Positions 1-11,689 of a DNA stretch of 64,000 nucleotides are shown in pieces (within the stretch, counting starts at the first letter, position 1; each line of letters starts with the position of its first letter). Position numbers and translations under genes: made by a program. Under the pieces are notes generated by a model. The model made no database searches and had not been told where the DNA came from. It was given only the letters and a program-made list of their open reading frames with translations. The DNA is from Phaeosaccion multiseriatum (taxonomy: Eukaryota > Ochrophyta, other classes): the NCBI GenBank assembly GCA_965112735.1, contig OZ218958.1, positions 3,162,001 through 3,226,000 of the forward strand, written 5' to 3'.

Positions 1-136
1 CCGTGCGTCTTGTTGAGGCTGGCTGGCTGGCTGGCTGGGTGGGTGGTTGGGTGACTGGGTGGCTTGGGAGGACTCTCCCATTGCCCTCACTCGCTCGCTC
101 GCTTGCTTGACATGGTCATGGTGTTCTCTCACTCAG

Positions 137-535
137 TTTGACTCCGGGAGGAATGCGGATAGGTCTTTTGGTTTGGCTTTTGTGTGGGCCCTATCTGGTA
201 CCATGTGTCCTCACGACGTCAGAGACAGACATTGCCTGCAACCTCTCAGCCTCACTTATCGTCTACTGCACTGCACGCACGCACTCACGCACCGGGTGGC
301 TCGTTCGACCCCATGACTCACTCCACAATTGAATCATTCCCACGGTACCATGTCCAATCCATCAATATCACTCGTGCTGCGACACAGGTTCTTCCACAAG
401 GGCCAGGCCAGACCCTCGCACACTTCCGAGTACCCGCACCCCCCGTACTGGAAGCAGGAGTGGCCCTTCGCTTGGGAGGGGATTGACGACGTTCCGCCCG
501 ACCCCGCTCTCTCGGAATACGCCCGCATAGAATAG
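137..535 (+). CDS. 3' terminal exons of an unknown protein (partial)
   Basis: Two exons can be joined: 137-162 and 388-535. The intron runs from GT at 163 to CAG at 387, and the frame ends at TAG 533-535. The last exon encodes a compact tail with EYPHPPYWKQEWPFAWEG followed by DDVPPDPALSEYARIE. Its aromatic and proline spacing looks like a conserved small mitochondrial or membrane-complex subunit. The tail of cytochrome c oxidase subunit VIa came to mind, but the match is too weak to name it. The N-terminus lies left of the window or in exons I cannot see. The 26-nt exon is an inference; the last exon is better supported. Confidence 0.4.
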
Positions 536-1585
536 CCCCCCTGGGCGAGGTACGCACAAGCACAAGTTGGCAGCCGGTGCGTGTGCCAACAGGCCCGAGA
601 AGAGGCGGCCAGGCCCGTCACGTTGCCACGGAGGAGCGAGGAGCGAGGAGCGAGGAGCGGGCGCGGGGAGGACGGAGATGGCCGGTGCTCAGCAGCAATG
701 GCTGTACGACGCAAGCGTACCTTCACACATGCTTGACCGCCACAGCTCACTTCACTTCACTAGCACCAGAGATTGCTGTCACTTTCACTCATCCACCTTG
801 ACATTTTCGAGCGCATGCACCTCTATGACACCTTGGTCGCATAGGGGTCGTGCTTCGAGGAGCAAGGGAGGAATGATAGTTCTTTTTTTGTCTTTCTTTG
901 GGGGGAAATTGGTCGCTGCAATTTGCTTACATGTGCAATAAATAGCGCTCGGAAAACTTCGTCACTCGCTCTACTCGATCGAGGACTACCGTGAGCGCAC
1001 TCGCCAACAAGAGAAGCCGTGGGTAGGAAGCTCTCCGGTGGGCGGTGCCAACGACAGGCGAATGCCATCATTCTGCCTTCCTTTCGATTCCTTGTTGGTG
1101 GTGGGGGTGGTGCTTTGTCTTTGTCTCCAACAAATCTGTGACTGGTGAATATTTGGCGCTAAAAAGCGAATATGGCTAATTTATTTTCTGCCACAAACCT
1201 CCCTCTCTCTCTGAAGAGTTTTAAGGTAAGAGCTGGGGTAGGGAGGAAGAGGGGGCTTTGATGGTCTGTGATGCCTGTGTGCCCCTGGCTGTGTCCACTG
1301 TCTATGGGGGGGTGGGTTGCGCTGTAGAGGCTTTGCGTCTCTTGCCAATGTTTTTGTTGGCGCTGCTGCGTCAGATTCGTAGACTGAGGGATGATGGAGC
1401 CGCTAGTCTAGCCTCCCTCGCATTCGCACCTACTGAGCGACTACGGCCTCCCTTTCGTCCATATCTGCGCTCTCCTCCTCGCGCTGTACGGCGCTTTGTC
1501 TTGTCTCGGTTCTTGACTTGCTGCATGCATGTGCCTGTCTCCAGGCGTTTGATTCTGTGTAGCGCCCAAGGGAGCAACAAGCGCC
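536..1585. other. Intergenic region and 5' flank of array gene 1
   Basis: No convincing gene. It holds a short GGAGCGA direct repeat near 630-660, an AATAAA that could be the poly(A) signal of the upstream gene near 936, and low-complexity tracts. The last part (about 1330-1510) resembles 22000-22150, the flank of array gene 2. Both carry the block CGCACCTACTGA followed by a CTCTCCTCCTCGCGCT block. That shared stretch is the best candidate for a common promoter or 5' UTR of the two secreted genes. Confidence 0.5.
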
Positions 1586-4500
1586 ATGAAGGTCAAGGCC
1601 GCTACTGTCGCGGCCTTCCTGGCCTTCATCTCCCCCTTCGCCGGCCGCGTCACCGCCATCGATGCCTTCGAACAACCGTCCACGCCTCAGCCTGTTCCCC
1701 CGCCTACGGAGGGGTCTCCAAGTGTGGACAAGCCTGTCTGGATAGAGCCGCCCACCGCCCCGGCGCCTGTCTGGACCGAGCCCGCGCCCCCCACCGCCTC
1801 ACCTGTCAAGAGCAAGAACAAGAAGAGCAAGAAGGAGGACAGCAAGAAGGATAGCGAACCCTGGACAGACCCTACCGTGCAGGTAAGCACTTGCAGCGAA
1901 CGGCCTGGGAGCATCGTGCCTGCCCGCGCCCGCCAAGCTCTAGTTCAAGTCCCGCTTCCGCATGCTCGCTGCTAAGCCTCTCTCTCTCTCTCTCTCTCTC
2001 TTGCTATGCTCTCTGCATCCTCCTTCTCTCGCTGCTGCTCCACATCATTGGCTACTCCTCGCCGGTCCTTGCTGCCCCAAACTACAGCCCGCCCCCGCGC
2101 CTGTCTGGATAGAGCCGCCCACCACCCCCGCGCCTGTTTGGACCGAGCCCCCGCCCCCCACCGCCTCGCCTGTCAAGAGCAAGAACAAGGAGAGCAAGAA
2201 CAAGAAGAGCAAGAACAAGAAGAGCAAGAAGGAGGACAGCAAGAAGGATAGCGAACCCTGGACAGACCCTACCGTGCAGGTAAGCACTTGCACCGAAACG
2301 GTGGGAGCATCGTGCTTGCCCGCCAAGCTCTAGTTCAAGTCCCGCTTCCTCATGCTCGCTGCTAAGCCTCTCTCTCTCTTGCTATGCTATGCTCTCTGCA
2401 TCCTCCTTCGCTCGCTACTGCTCGCCGGTCCTTGCCGCCCCAAATCACAGCCCGCCCCCGCGCCTGTTTGGACACCCGCGCCCACCACTACCGCGCCTGT
2501 CTGGATAGAGCCGCCCACCACCCCCGCGCCTGTTTGGACCGAGCCCCCGCCCCCCACCGCTTCGCCTGTCAAGAGCAAGAACAAGGAGAGCAAGAACAAG
2601 AAGAGCAAGAACAAGAAGAGCAAGAACAAGAAGAGCAAGAAGGAGGACAGCAAGAAGGATAGCGAACCCTGGACAGACCCTACCGTGCAGGTAAGCACTT
2701 GCACCGAAACGGTGGGAGCATCGTGCCTGCCCGCCAAGCTCTAGTTCAAGTCCCGCTTCCTCATGCTCGCTGCTAAGCCTCTCTCTCTCTTGCTATGCTA
2801 TGCTCTCTGCATCCTCCTTCGCTCGCTACTGCTCGCCGGTCCTTGCCGCCCCAAATCACAGCCCGCCCCCGCGCCTGTTTGGACACCCGCGCCCACCACT
2901 ACCGCGCCTGTCTGGATAGAGCCGCCCACCACCCCCGCGCCTGTTTGGACCGAGCCCCCGCCCCCCACCGCCTCGCCTGTCAAGAGCAAGAACAAGGAGA
3001 GCAAGAACAAGAAGAGCAAGAACAAGAAGAGCAAGAAGGAGGACAGCAAGAAGGATAGCGAACCCTGGACAGACCCTACCGTGCAGGTAAGCACTTGCAC
3101 CGAAACGGTGGGAGCATCGTGCCTGCCCACCAAGCTCTAGTTCAAGTCCCGCTTCCTCATGCTCGCTGCTAAGCCGCTCTCTCTCTTGCTATGCTCTGCA
3201 TTCTGCATCCTCCTTCTCTCGCTACTGCTCGCCGGTCCTTGCCGCCCCAAATCACAGCCCGCCCCCGCGCCTGTTTGGACACCCGCGCCCACCACTACCG
3301 CGCCTGTCTGGAGCGAGCCCCCGTCCCCCACCGCCTCACCTGTCAAGAACAAGAAGAGCAAGAAGGAAACCGTGCAGGTAAGCACTTACAGCGAACGGCC
3401 TGGGAGCATGGTGCCTGGGAGCATGGTGCCTGCCCGCGCCCGCCAAGCTCTAGTTCAAGTCCCGCTTCCGCATGCTCGCTGCTACTAAGCCTCTCTCTCT
3501 CTCTTGCTATGCTCTCTGCATCCTCCTTCTCTCGCTACTGCTCGCCGGTCCTTGCCGCCCCAAATCACAGCCCGCCCCCGCGCCTGTTTGGACACCCGCG
3601 CCCACCACTACCGCGCCTGTCTGGAGCGAGCCCCCGTCCCCCACCGCCTCACCTGTCAAGAACAAGAAGAGCAAGAAGGAAACCGTGCAGGTAAGCACAT
3701 ACAGCGAACGGACGGCCTGGGAGCATGGTGCCTGCCCGCGACCGCCAAGCTCTAGTTCAAGTCCCGCTTCCTCATGCTCGCTGCTAAGCCGCTCTCTCTC
3801 TTGCTATGCTCTGCTCTCTGCATCCTCCTTCTCTCGCTACTGCTCGCCGGTCCTTGCCGCCCCAAATCACAGCCCGCCCCCGCGCCTGTTTGGACACCCG
3901 CGCCCACCACTACCGCGCCTGTTTGGACCGAGCCCCCGTCCCCCACCGCCTCACCTGTCAAGAACAAGAAGAGCAAGAAGGAAACCGTGCAGGTAAGCAC
4001 TTACAGCGAACGGCCTGGGAGCATGGTGCCTGGGAGCATGGTGCCTGCCCGCGCCCGCCAAGCTCTAGTTCTTGTCCCGCTTCCGCATGCTCGCTGCTAC
4101 TAAGCCTCTCTCTCTCTCTCTTGCTATGCTCTCTGCATCCTCCTTCTCTCGCTACTGCTCGCCGGTCCTTGCCGCCCCAAATCACAGCCCGCCCCCGCGC
4201 CTGTTTGGACACCCGCGCCCACGACTACCGCGCCTGTCTGGAGCGAGCCCCCGTCCCCCACCGCCTCACCTGTCAAGAACAAGAAGAGCAAGAAGGAAAC
4301 CGTGCAGGTAAGCACTTACTACAGCGAACGGCCTGGGAGCATGGTGCCTGCCCGCGCCCGCCAAGTTCTTGTCCCGCTTCCGCATGCTCGCTGCTACTAA
4401 GCCTCTCTCTCTCTCTGGCTATGCTCTCTGCATCCTCCTTCTCTCGCTACTGCTCGCCGGTCCTTGCCGCCCCAAATCACAGCCCGCCCCCGCGCCTGTT

Positions 4501-7500
4501 TGGACACCCGCGCCCACCACTACCGCGCCTGTCTGGAGCGAGCCCCCGTCCCCCACCGCCTCACCTGTCAAGAACAAGAAGAGCAAGAAGGAAACCGTGC
4601 AGGTAAGCACTTACTACAGCGAACGGCCTGGGAGCATGGTGCCTGCCCGCGCCCGCCAAGCTCTAGTTCAAGTCCCGCTTCCGCATGCTCGCTGCTACTA
4701 AGCCTCTCTCTCTCTCTTGCTATGCTCTCTGCATCCTCCTTCTCTCGCTACTGCTCGCCGGTCTTTGCCGCCCCAAATCACAGCCTGCCCCCGCGCCTGT
4801 TTGGACACCCGCGCCCACCACTACCGCGCCTGTCTGGAGCGAGCCCCCGTCCCCCACCGCCTCACCTGTCAAGAACAAGAAGAGCAAGAAGGAAACCGTG
4901 CAGGTAAGCACTTACAGCGAACGGCCTGGGAGCATGGTGCCTGCCCGCGCCCGCCAAGCTCTAGTTCAAGTCCCGCTTCCTCATGCTCGCTGCTAAGCCG
5001 CTCTCTCTCTTGCTATGCTCTGCATTCTGCATCCTCCTTCTCTCGCTACTGCTCGCCGGTCCTTGCCGCCCCAAATCACAGCCCGCCCCCGCGCCTGTTT
5101 GGACACCCGCGCCCACCACTACCGCGCCTGTTTGGAGCGAGCCCCCGTCCCCCACCGCCTCACCTGTCAAGAACAAGAAGAGCAAGAAGGAAACCGTGCA
5201 GGTAAGCACTTACTACAGCGAACGGCCTGGGAGCATGGTGCCTGCCCGCGCCCGCCAAGTTCTTGTCCCGCTTCCGCATGCTCGCTGCTACTAAGCCTCT
5301 CTCTCTCTCTTGCTATGCTCTCTGCATCCTCCTTCTCTCGCTACTGCTCGCCGGTCCTTGCCGCCCCAAATCACAGCCCGCCCCCGCGCCTGTTTGGACA
5401 CCCGCGCCCACCACTACCGCGCCTGTCTGGAGCGAGCCCCCGTCCCCCACCGCCTCACCTGTCAAGAACAAGAAGAGCAAGAAGGAAACCGTGCAGGTAA
5501 GCACTTACTACAGCGAACGGCCTGGGAGCATGGTGCCTGCCCGCGCCCGCCAAGCTCTAGTTCAAGTCCCGCTTCCGCATGCTCGCTGCTACTAAGCCTC
5601 TCTCTCTCTCTTGCTATGCTCTCTGCATCCTCCTTCTCTCGCTACTGCTCGCCGGTCCTTGCCGCCCCAAATCACAGCCCGCCCCCGCGCCTGTTTGGAC
5701 ACCCGCGCCCACCACTACCGCGCCTGTCTGGAGCGAGCCCCCGTCCCCCACCGCCTCACCTGTCAAGAACAAGAAGAGCAAGAAGGAAACCGTGCAGGTA
5801 AGCACATACAGCGAACGGCCTGGGAGCATGGTGCCTGCCCGCGCCCGCCAAGCTCTAGTTCAAGTCCCGCTTCCTCATGCTCGCTGCTAAGCCTCTCTCT
5901 CTCTTGCTGTGCTCTGCATCCTCCTTCTCTCGCTACTGCTCGCCTGTCCTTGCCGCCCCAAATCACAGCCCGCCCCCGCGCCTGTTTGGACACCCGCGCC
6001 CACCACTCCCGCCCCTGTCTGGACCGAGCCCGAGCCCGCGCCGCCCACCGCCTCACCTGTAAAGAGCAAGAGCAAGAAGAGCAAGAAGGAGACCGTGCAG
6101 GTAAGCACTTACAGCGAACCGCCTGGGAGCATGGTGCCTGCCCGCGCCCGCCAAGCTCTAGTTCAAGTCCCGCTTCCTCATGCTCGCTGCTAAGCCTCTC
6201 TCTCTCTTGCTGTGCTCTGCATCCTCCTTCTCTCGCTACTGCTCGCCGGTCCTTGCCGCCCCAAATCACAGCCCGCCCCCGCGCCTGTTTGGACACCCGC
6301 GCCCACCACTCCCGCCCCTGTCTGGACCGAGCCCGAGCCCGCGCCGCCCACCGCCTCACCTGTAAAGAGCAAGAGCAAGAAGAGCAAGAAGGAGACCGTG
6401 CAGGTAAGCACTTACAGCGAACAGCCTGGGAGCATGGTGCCTGCCCGCGCCCGCCAAGCTCTAGTTCAAGTCCCGCTTCCTCATGCTCGCTGCTAAGCCT
6501 CTCTCTCTCTTGCTGTGCTCTGCATCCTCCTTCTCTCGCTACTGCTCGCCTGTCCTTGCCGCCCCAAATCACAGCCCGCCCCCGCGCCTGTTTGGACACC
6601 CGCGCCCACCACTCCCGCCCCTGTCTGGACCGAGCCCGAGCCCGCGCCGCCCACCGCCTCACCTGTAAAGAGCAAGAGCAAGAAGAGCAAGAAGGAGACC
6701 GTGCAGGTAAGCACTTACAGCGAACAGCCTGGGAGCATGGTGCCTGCCCGCGCCCGCCAAGCTCTAGTTCAAGTCCCGCTTCCTCATGCTCGCTGCTAAG
6801 CCTCTCTCTCTCTTGCTGTGCTCTGCATCCTCCTTCTCTCGCTACTGCTCGCCGGTCCTTGCCGCCCCAAATCACAGCCCGCCCCCGCGCCTGTTTGGAC
6901 ACCCGCGCCCACCACTCCCGCCCCTGTCTGGACCGAGCCCGAGCCCGCGCCGCCCACCGCCTCACCTGTAAAGAGCAAGAGCAAGAAGAGCAAGAAGGAG
7001 ACCGTGCAGGTAAGCACTTACAGCGAACCGTCTGGGAGCATCGTGCCGTTCACCATCTCCCAATGCTTCATTGCTCCATCTGACCTTGCTGTCCTTCACT
7101 CCATAAGCCATCACAGACATCGCTCTTGGCCAAGCTTATCTGTGATTGCTTGGTGCCCTTCACCATCTCCCAATGCTTCATTCCTCCATCTGACCTTGCT
7201 GTCCTTCGTTCCATTGCTCTCGCAAGGCCCACCAGCCCAAGGCCCCCGCCCCGACGACCTCTCCGACCAAGAAGGTAAGCCATCACAGACATCGCTCTTG
7301 GCCACGCTTATCTGTGTCAGTTGGTGCCCTTCACCATCTCCCAATGCTTCATTGCTCCATCTGACCTTGCTGTCCTTCGTTCCATTGCTCTCGCAAGGCC
7401 CACCAGCCCAAGAGCGATGTCTGTGATTGCTTGGTGCCCTTCACCATCTCCCGATGCTTCATTGCTCCGTCTGACCTTGCTGTCCTTCGTTCCATTGCTC

Positions 7501-10500
7501 TCGCAAGGCCCACCAGCCCAAGGCCCCCGCACCGACGACCAAGGTGTACTCTCCGACCAAGAAGGTAATAAGCCATCACAGACATCGCTCTTGGCCAAGC
7601 TTATCTGTGTCGGTTGGTGCCCTTCACCATCTCCCAATGCTTGATTCCTCCATCTGACCTTGCTGTCCTTCGCTCCATTGCCCTCGCAAGGCCCACCCGC
7701 CCAAGAGCGATGTCTGTGATTGCTTGGTGCCCTTCACCATCTCCCAATGCTTCATTCCTCCATCTGACCTTGCTGTCCTTCGTTCCATTGCTCTCGCAAG
7801 GCCCACCAGCCCAAGGCCCCCGCCCCGACGACCTCTCCGACCAAGAAGGTAAGCCATCACAGACATCGCTCTTGGCCACGCTTATGTGTGTCAGTTGGTG
7901 CCCCTCACCATCTCCCAATGCTTTATTCCTCCATCTGACCTTGCTGTCCTTCGCCCCATTGCCCTCGCAAGGCCCACCAGCCCAAGAGCGATGTCTGTGA
8001 TTGCTTGGTGCCCTTCACCATCTCCCAATGCTTCATTGGTCCATCTGACCTTGCTGTCCTTCGTTCCATTGCTCTCGCAAGGCCCACCAGCCCAAGAGCG
8101 ATGTCTGTGATTGCTTGGTGCCCTTCACCATCTCCCAATGCTTCATTGCTCCGTCTGACCTTGCTGTCCTTCGTTCCATTGCTCTCGCAAGGCCCACCAG
8201 CCCATGGCCCCCGCACCGACGACCAAGGTGTACTCTCCGACCAAGAAGGTAATAAGCCATCACAGCCATCGCTCTTGGCCAAGCTTATCTGTGTCGGTTG
8301 GTGCCCTTCACCATCTCCCAATGCTTGATTCCTCCATCTGACCTTGCTGTCCTTCGCTCCATTGCCCTCGCAAGGCCCACCAGCCCAAGAGAGATGTCTG
8401 TGATTGCTTGGTGCCCTTCACCATCTCCCAATGCTTGATTCCTCCATCTCTGACCTTGCTGTCCTTCGTTCTATTGCTTTCGCAAGGCCCACCAGCCCAA
8501 GGCCGCCGCACCGACGCCCAAGGTGTCCTCTCCGACCAAGAAGGTAAGCGATCACAGACATCGCTCTTGGCCAAGCTTATCTGTGTCGGTTGGTGCCCTT
8601 CACCATCTCCCAATGCTTGATTCCTCCATCTGACCTTGCTGTCCTTCGCTCCATTGCCCTCGCAAGGCCCACCAGCCCAAGAGCGATGGCTGTGATTGCT
8701 TGGTGCCCTTCACCATCTCCCAATGCTTCTTTCCTCCATCTGACCTTGCTGTCCTTCGTTCCATTGCTCTCGCAAGGCCCACCAGCCCAAGGCCCCCGCA
8801 CCGACGCCCAAGGTCTACTCTCCGACCAAGAAGGTAAGCCATCACCGACATCGCTCTTGGCCAAGCTTATCTGTGTCAGTTGGTGCCCCTCACCATCTCC
8901 CAATGCTTCATTCCTCCATCTGACCTTGCTGTCCTTCGTTCCATTGCTCTCGCAAGGCCCACCAGCCCAAGGCCCCCGAACCGACGACCAAGGTGTACTC
9001 TCCGACCAAGAAGGTAAGCCATCACAGGCATCGGTCTTTGCCACGCTTATCTGTGTCAGTTGGTGCCCCTCACCATCTCCCAATGCTTCATTCCTCCATC
9101 TGACCTTGCTGTCCTTCGTTCCATTGCTCTCGCAAGGCCCACCAGCCCAAGGCCCCCGCACCGACGCCCAAGGTGTACTCTCCGACCAAGAAGGTAATAA
9201 GCCATCACAGACATCGCTCTTGGCCAAGCTTATCTGTGTCGGTTGGTGCCCTTCACCATCTCCCAATGCTTCATTCCTCCATCTGACCTTGCTGTCCTTC
9301 GTTCCATTGCTCTCGCAAGGCCCACCAGCCCAAGGCCCCCGCCCCGACGCCCAAGGTCTACTCTCCGACCAAGAAGGTAAGCCATCACAGGCATCGCTTT
9401 TTGCCACGCTTATCTGTGTCAGTTGGTGCCCCTCACCATCTCCCAATGCTTCATTCCTCCATCTGACCTTGCTGTCCTTCGTTCCATTGCTCTCGCAAGG
9501 CCCACCAGCCCAAGGCCCCCGCACCGACGCCCAAGGTGTACTCTCCGACCAAGAAGGTAATAAGCCATCACAGACATCGCTCTTGGCCAAGCTTATCTGT
9601 GTCGGTTGGTGCCCTTCACCATCTCCCAATGCTTCATTCCTCCATCTGACCTTGCTGTCCTTCGCCCCATTGCCCTCGCAAGGCCCACCAGCCCAAGAGC
9701 GATGTCTGTGATTGCTTGGTGCCCTTCACCATCTCCCAATGCTTCATTGCTCCATCTGACCTTGCTGTCCTTCGCTCCATTGCTCTCGCAAGGCCCACCA
9801 GCCCAAGGCCCCCGCACCGATGACCTCTCCGACCAAGAAGGTAAGCCATCACAGGCTTATCTGTGTCGGTTGGTGCCCTTCACCATCTCCCAATGCTTCA
9901 TTCCTCCATCTGACCTTGCTGTCCTTCGTTCCATTGCCCTCGCAAGGCCCACCAGCCCAAGGCCCCCGCCCCGACGCCCAAGGTCTACTCTCCGACCAAG
10001 AAGGTAAGCCATCACAGGCATCGCTCTTTGCCACGCTTATCTGTGTCAGTTGGTGCCCCTCACCATCTCCCAATGCTTCATTGCTCCATCTGACCTTGCT
10101 GTCCTTCGCCCCATTGCTCTCGCAAGGCCCACCAGCCCAAGAGCGATGCCTGTGATTGCTTGGTGCCCCTCACCATCTCCCAATGCTTGATTCCTCCATC
10201 TGACCTTGCTGTCCTTCGCCCCATTGCTCTCGCAAGGCCCACCAGCCCAAGGCCCCCGCCCCGACGCCCAAGGTGTACTCTCCGACCAAGAAGGTAAGCC
10301 ATCACAGACATCGCTCTTGGCCACGCTTATCTGTGTCAGTTGGTGCCCCTCACCATCTCCCAATGCTTCATTCCTCCATCTGACCTTGCTGTCCTTCGCC
10401 CCATTGCCCTCGCAAGGCCCACCAGCCCAAGAGCGATGTCTGTGATTGCTTGGTGCCCTTCACCATCTCCCAATGCTTCATTGCTCCATCTGACCTTGCT

Positions 10501-10871
10501 GTCCTCCGTTCCATTGCTCTCGCAAGGCCCACCAGCCCAAGGCCCCCGCCCCGACGCCCAAGGTCTACTCTCCGACCAAGAAGGTAAGCCATCACAGGCA
10601 TCGCTTTTTGCCACGCTTATCTGTGTCAGTTGGTGCCCCTCACCATCTCCCAATGCTTCATTCCTCCATCTGACCTTGCTGTCCTTCGTTTCATTGCTCT
10701 CGCAAGGCCCACCAGCCCAAGAGCGATGTCAGTGATTGCTTGGTGCCCTTCACCATCTCCCAATGCTTCATTGCTCCATCTGACCTTGCTGTCCTCCGTT
10801 CCATTGCTCTCGCAAGGCCCACCAGCCCAAGGCCCCCGCAACGATCATGTGCTCAGACCTTTGCTCCGAAG

Positions 10872-10934
<63 letters not shown>

Positions 10935-10941
10935 TGTGTGT

Positions 10942-10980
<39 letters not shown>

Positions 10981-11471
10981 CGTGCGTGTGTGTCCCGCTC
11001 ACTCTAGCGCCTGCGTCTTCTGCCTGTTTCTGCCCCCCTTTCGCCCTTTCCACTCCTCCTCTGCAGACCCCATGTTATATGGACCCCACTTGCTCTATTT
11101 ATGGAGGTCTTGGATGCAACGCGCATGGTGCCGGCCAGAACTGCCGCTTCTGTGGCAAGGGCGAGTGGATCGATTGCTCTCGCATCATCCCCATCGAAGA
11201 TGCGCCCACGGACGACTCACCCGCGTGCACGCCTTCTTCCGCCGAGCTTCATCAAGGATTTGATAAGGGCATCTTCGCCGACCCCTCCTGCCTTGGCGAT
11301 GCTCCTGGCGTCCTGTGCAACTACATGGGCCTTGGACAGGAGTGCCGTGGCTGCTGGCTTACCTGTGAGGGCGCTACGGCTGCCATGGTGACCTACCCCG
11401 AGTTCACCCGCGAGAACATTGTCTTCTGCCCTTCATCGGGCCTCACCAGCTACTCAACGGACTGTGAATGA
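1586..11471 (+). CDS. Array gene 1: secreted Pro/Lys-rich tandem-exon protein
   Basis: A secreted protein of unknown function, about 1,219 residues over about 33 exons. Exon 1 (1586-1882) encodes a signal peptide (MKVKAATVAAFLAFISPFAG) and a Pro-rich stretch. Exons 2088-2279, 2451-2690 and 2862-3086 carry PVW repeats plus SKNKK lysine clusters. Nine 120-nt exons start at 3258, 3571, 3873, 4188, 4483, 4784, 5082, 5377 and 5678. Four 132-nt exons start at 5969, 6272, 6575 and 6878. Fifteen 39- or 48-nt exons follow between 7236 and 10873. The last exon (11067-11471) encodes a Cys-rich domain with CNAHGAGQNCRFC and GLGQECRGCW. All internal exons are phase 0-0 and flanked by CAG and GTAAG-type sites. 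In the short exons AAG nine bases upstream is an alternative acceptor. Function could be cell wall, mucilage or mineral scaffold; this is inference. Confidence 0.82.
1883..7009 (+). repeat. Tandem exon-intron array A in gene 1
   Basis: Sixteen exon-intron units in direct repeat, about 295-400 bp each. Each unit is a Pro/Trp/Lys-coding exon followed by a conserved intron that starts GTAAGCAC, contains a CTCTCT tract and the block CATCCTCCTTC, and ends CAAATCACAG (first copy CAAACTACAG). The four last units (exons at 5969, 6272, 6575, 6878) are exactly 303 bp apart and nearly identical, so they are the youngest. Introns are as conserved as exons, which points to unequal exchange or slippage of the whole unit rather than selection on protein alone. 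Confidence 0.9.
7027..10873 (+). repeat. Tandem micro-exon array B in gene 1
   Basis: A second, unrelated array in the same gene. Exon-bearing units are about 180 bp. The 39- or 48-nt exons start at 7236, 7517, 7810, 8201, 8496, 8786, 8966, 9146, 9329, 9509, 9802, 9956, 10246, 10536 and 10826, and mostly encode PKAPAPTTKVYSPTKK-like modules. Between some of them lie exon-less units of about 105 bp that keep the intron 3' half but lack a donor. These contain AAGAGCGATGTCTGTGAT (first at 7410), the reverse complement of the donor-proximal ATCACAGACATCGCTCTT. The array is joined to array A at about 7045 by a hybrid intron. Confidence 0.85.
10873..10993 (+). repeat. (GT)n microsatellite at a 5' splice site
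   Basis: About 120 bp of nearly pure GT directly after the exon ending GAAGAG in gene 1. The first GT of the repeat serves as the predicted intron donor, so the repeat begins exactly at the splice site. The intron runs to CTGCAG at 11066. Confidence 0.85.
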
Positions 11472-11689
11472 GCGGCGGTGATGTGTCCATCGCTTCTCGA
11501 CTATATCGCGACGTCGAGACTCCCGAACCACCCTTCGCGTGGTGATCTCTTGATGTGTGTGTGACGTCAACTACACGTCGTTTTAATCCCTCGCCGCCAC
11601 GTATATGAATATTACATGATCTTTCAGTTCTCTGTAACTTTTTATCGCAGTCTAAAAAGGACACGGACGTCCTCACGCCTCCATGTGTG

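Noticed and set aside
5763-6965. A 400-residue - strand open frame across array A
   Set aside because: It is the antisense of four exact 303-bp units; 303 is divisible by 3, so any open frame simply repeats. The + strand exons have splice sites and a signal peptide.
8577-9711. 350-373-residue open frames on both strands across array B
   Set aside because: Shadow frames kept open by repeat units of lengths divisible by three; they ignore the consistent GTAAG/CAG splice sites around the micro-exons.
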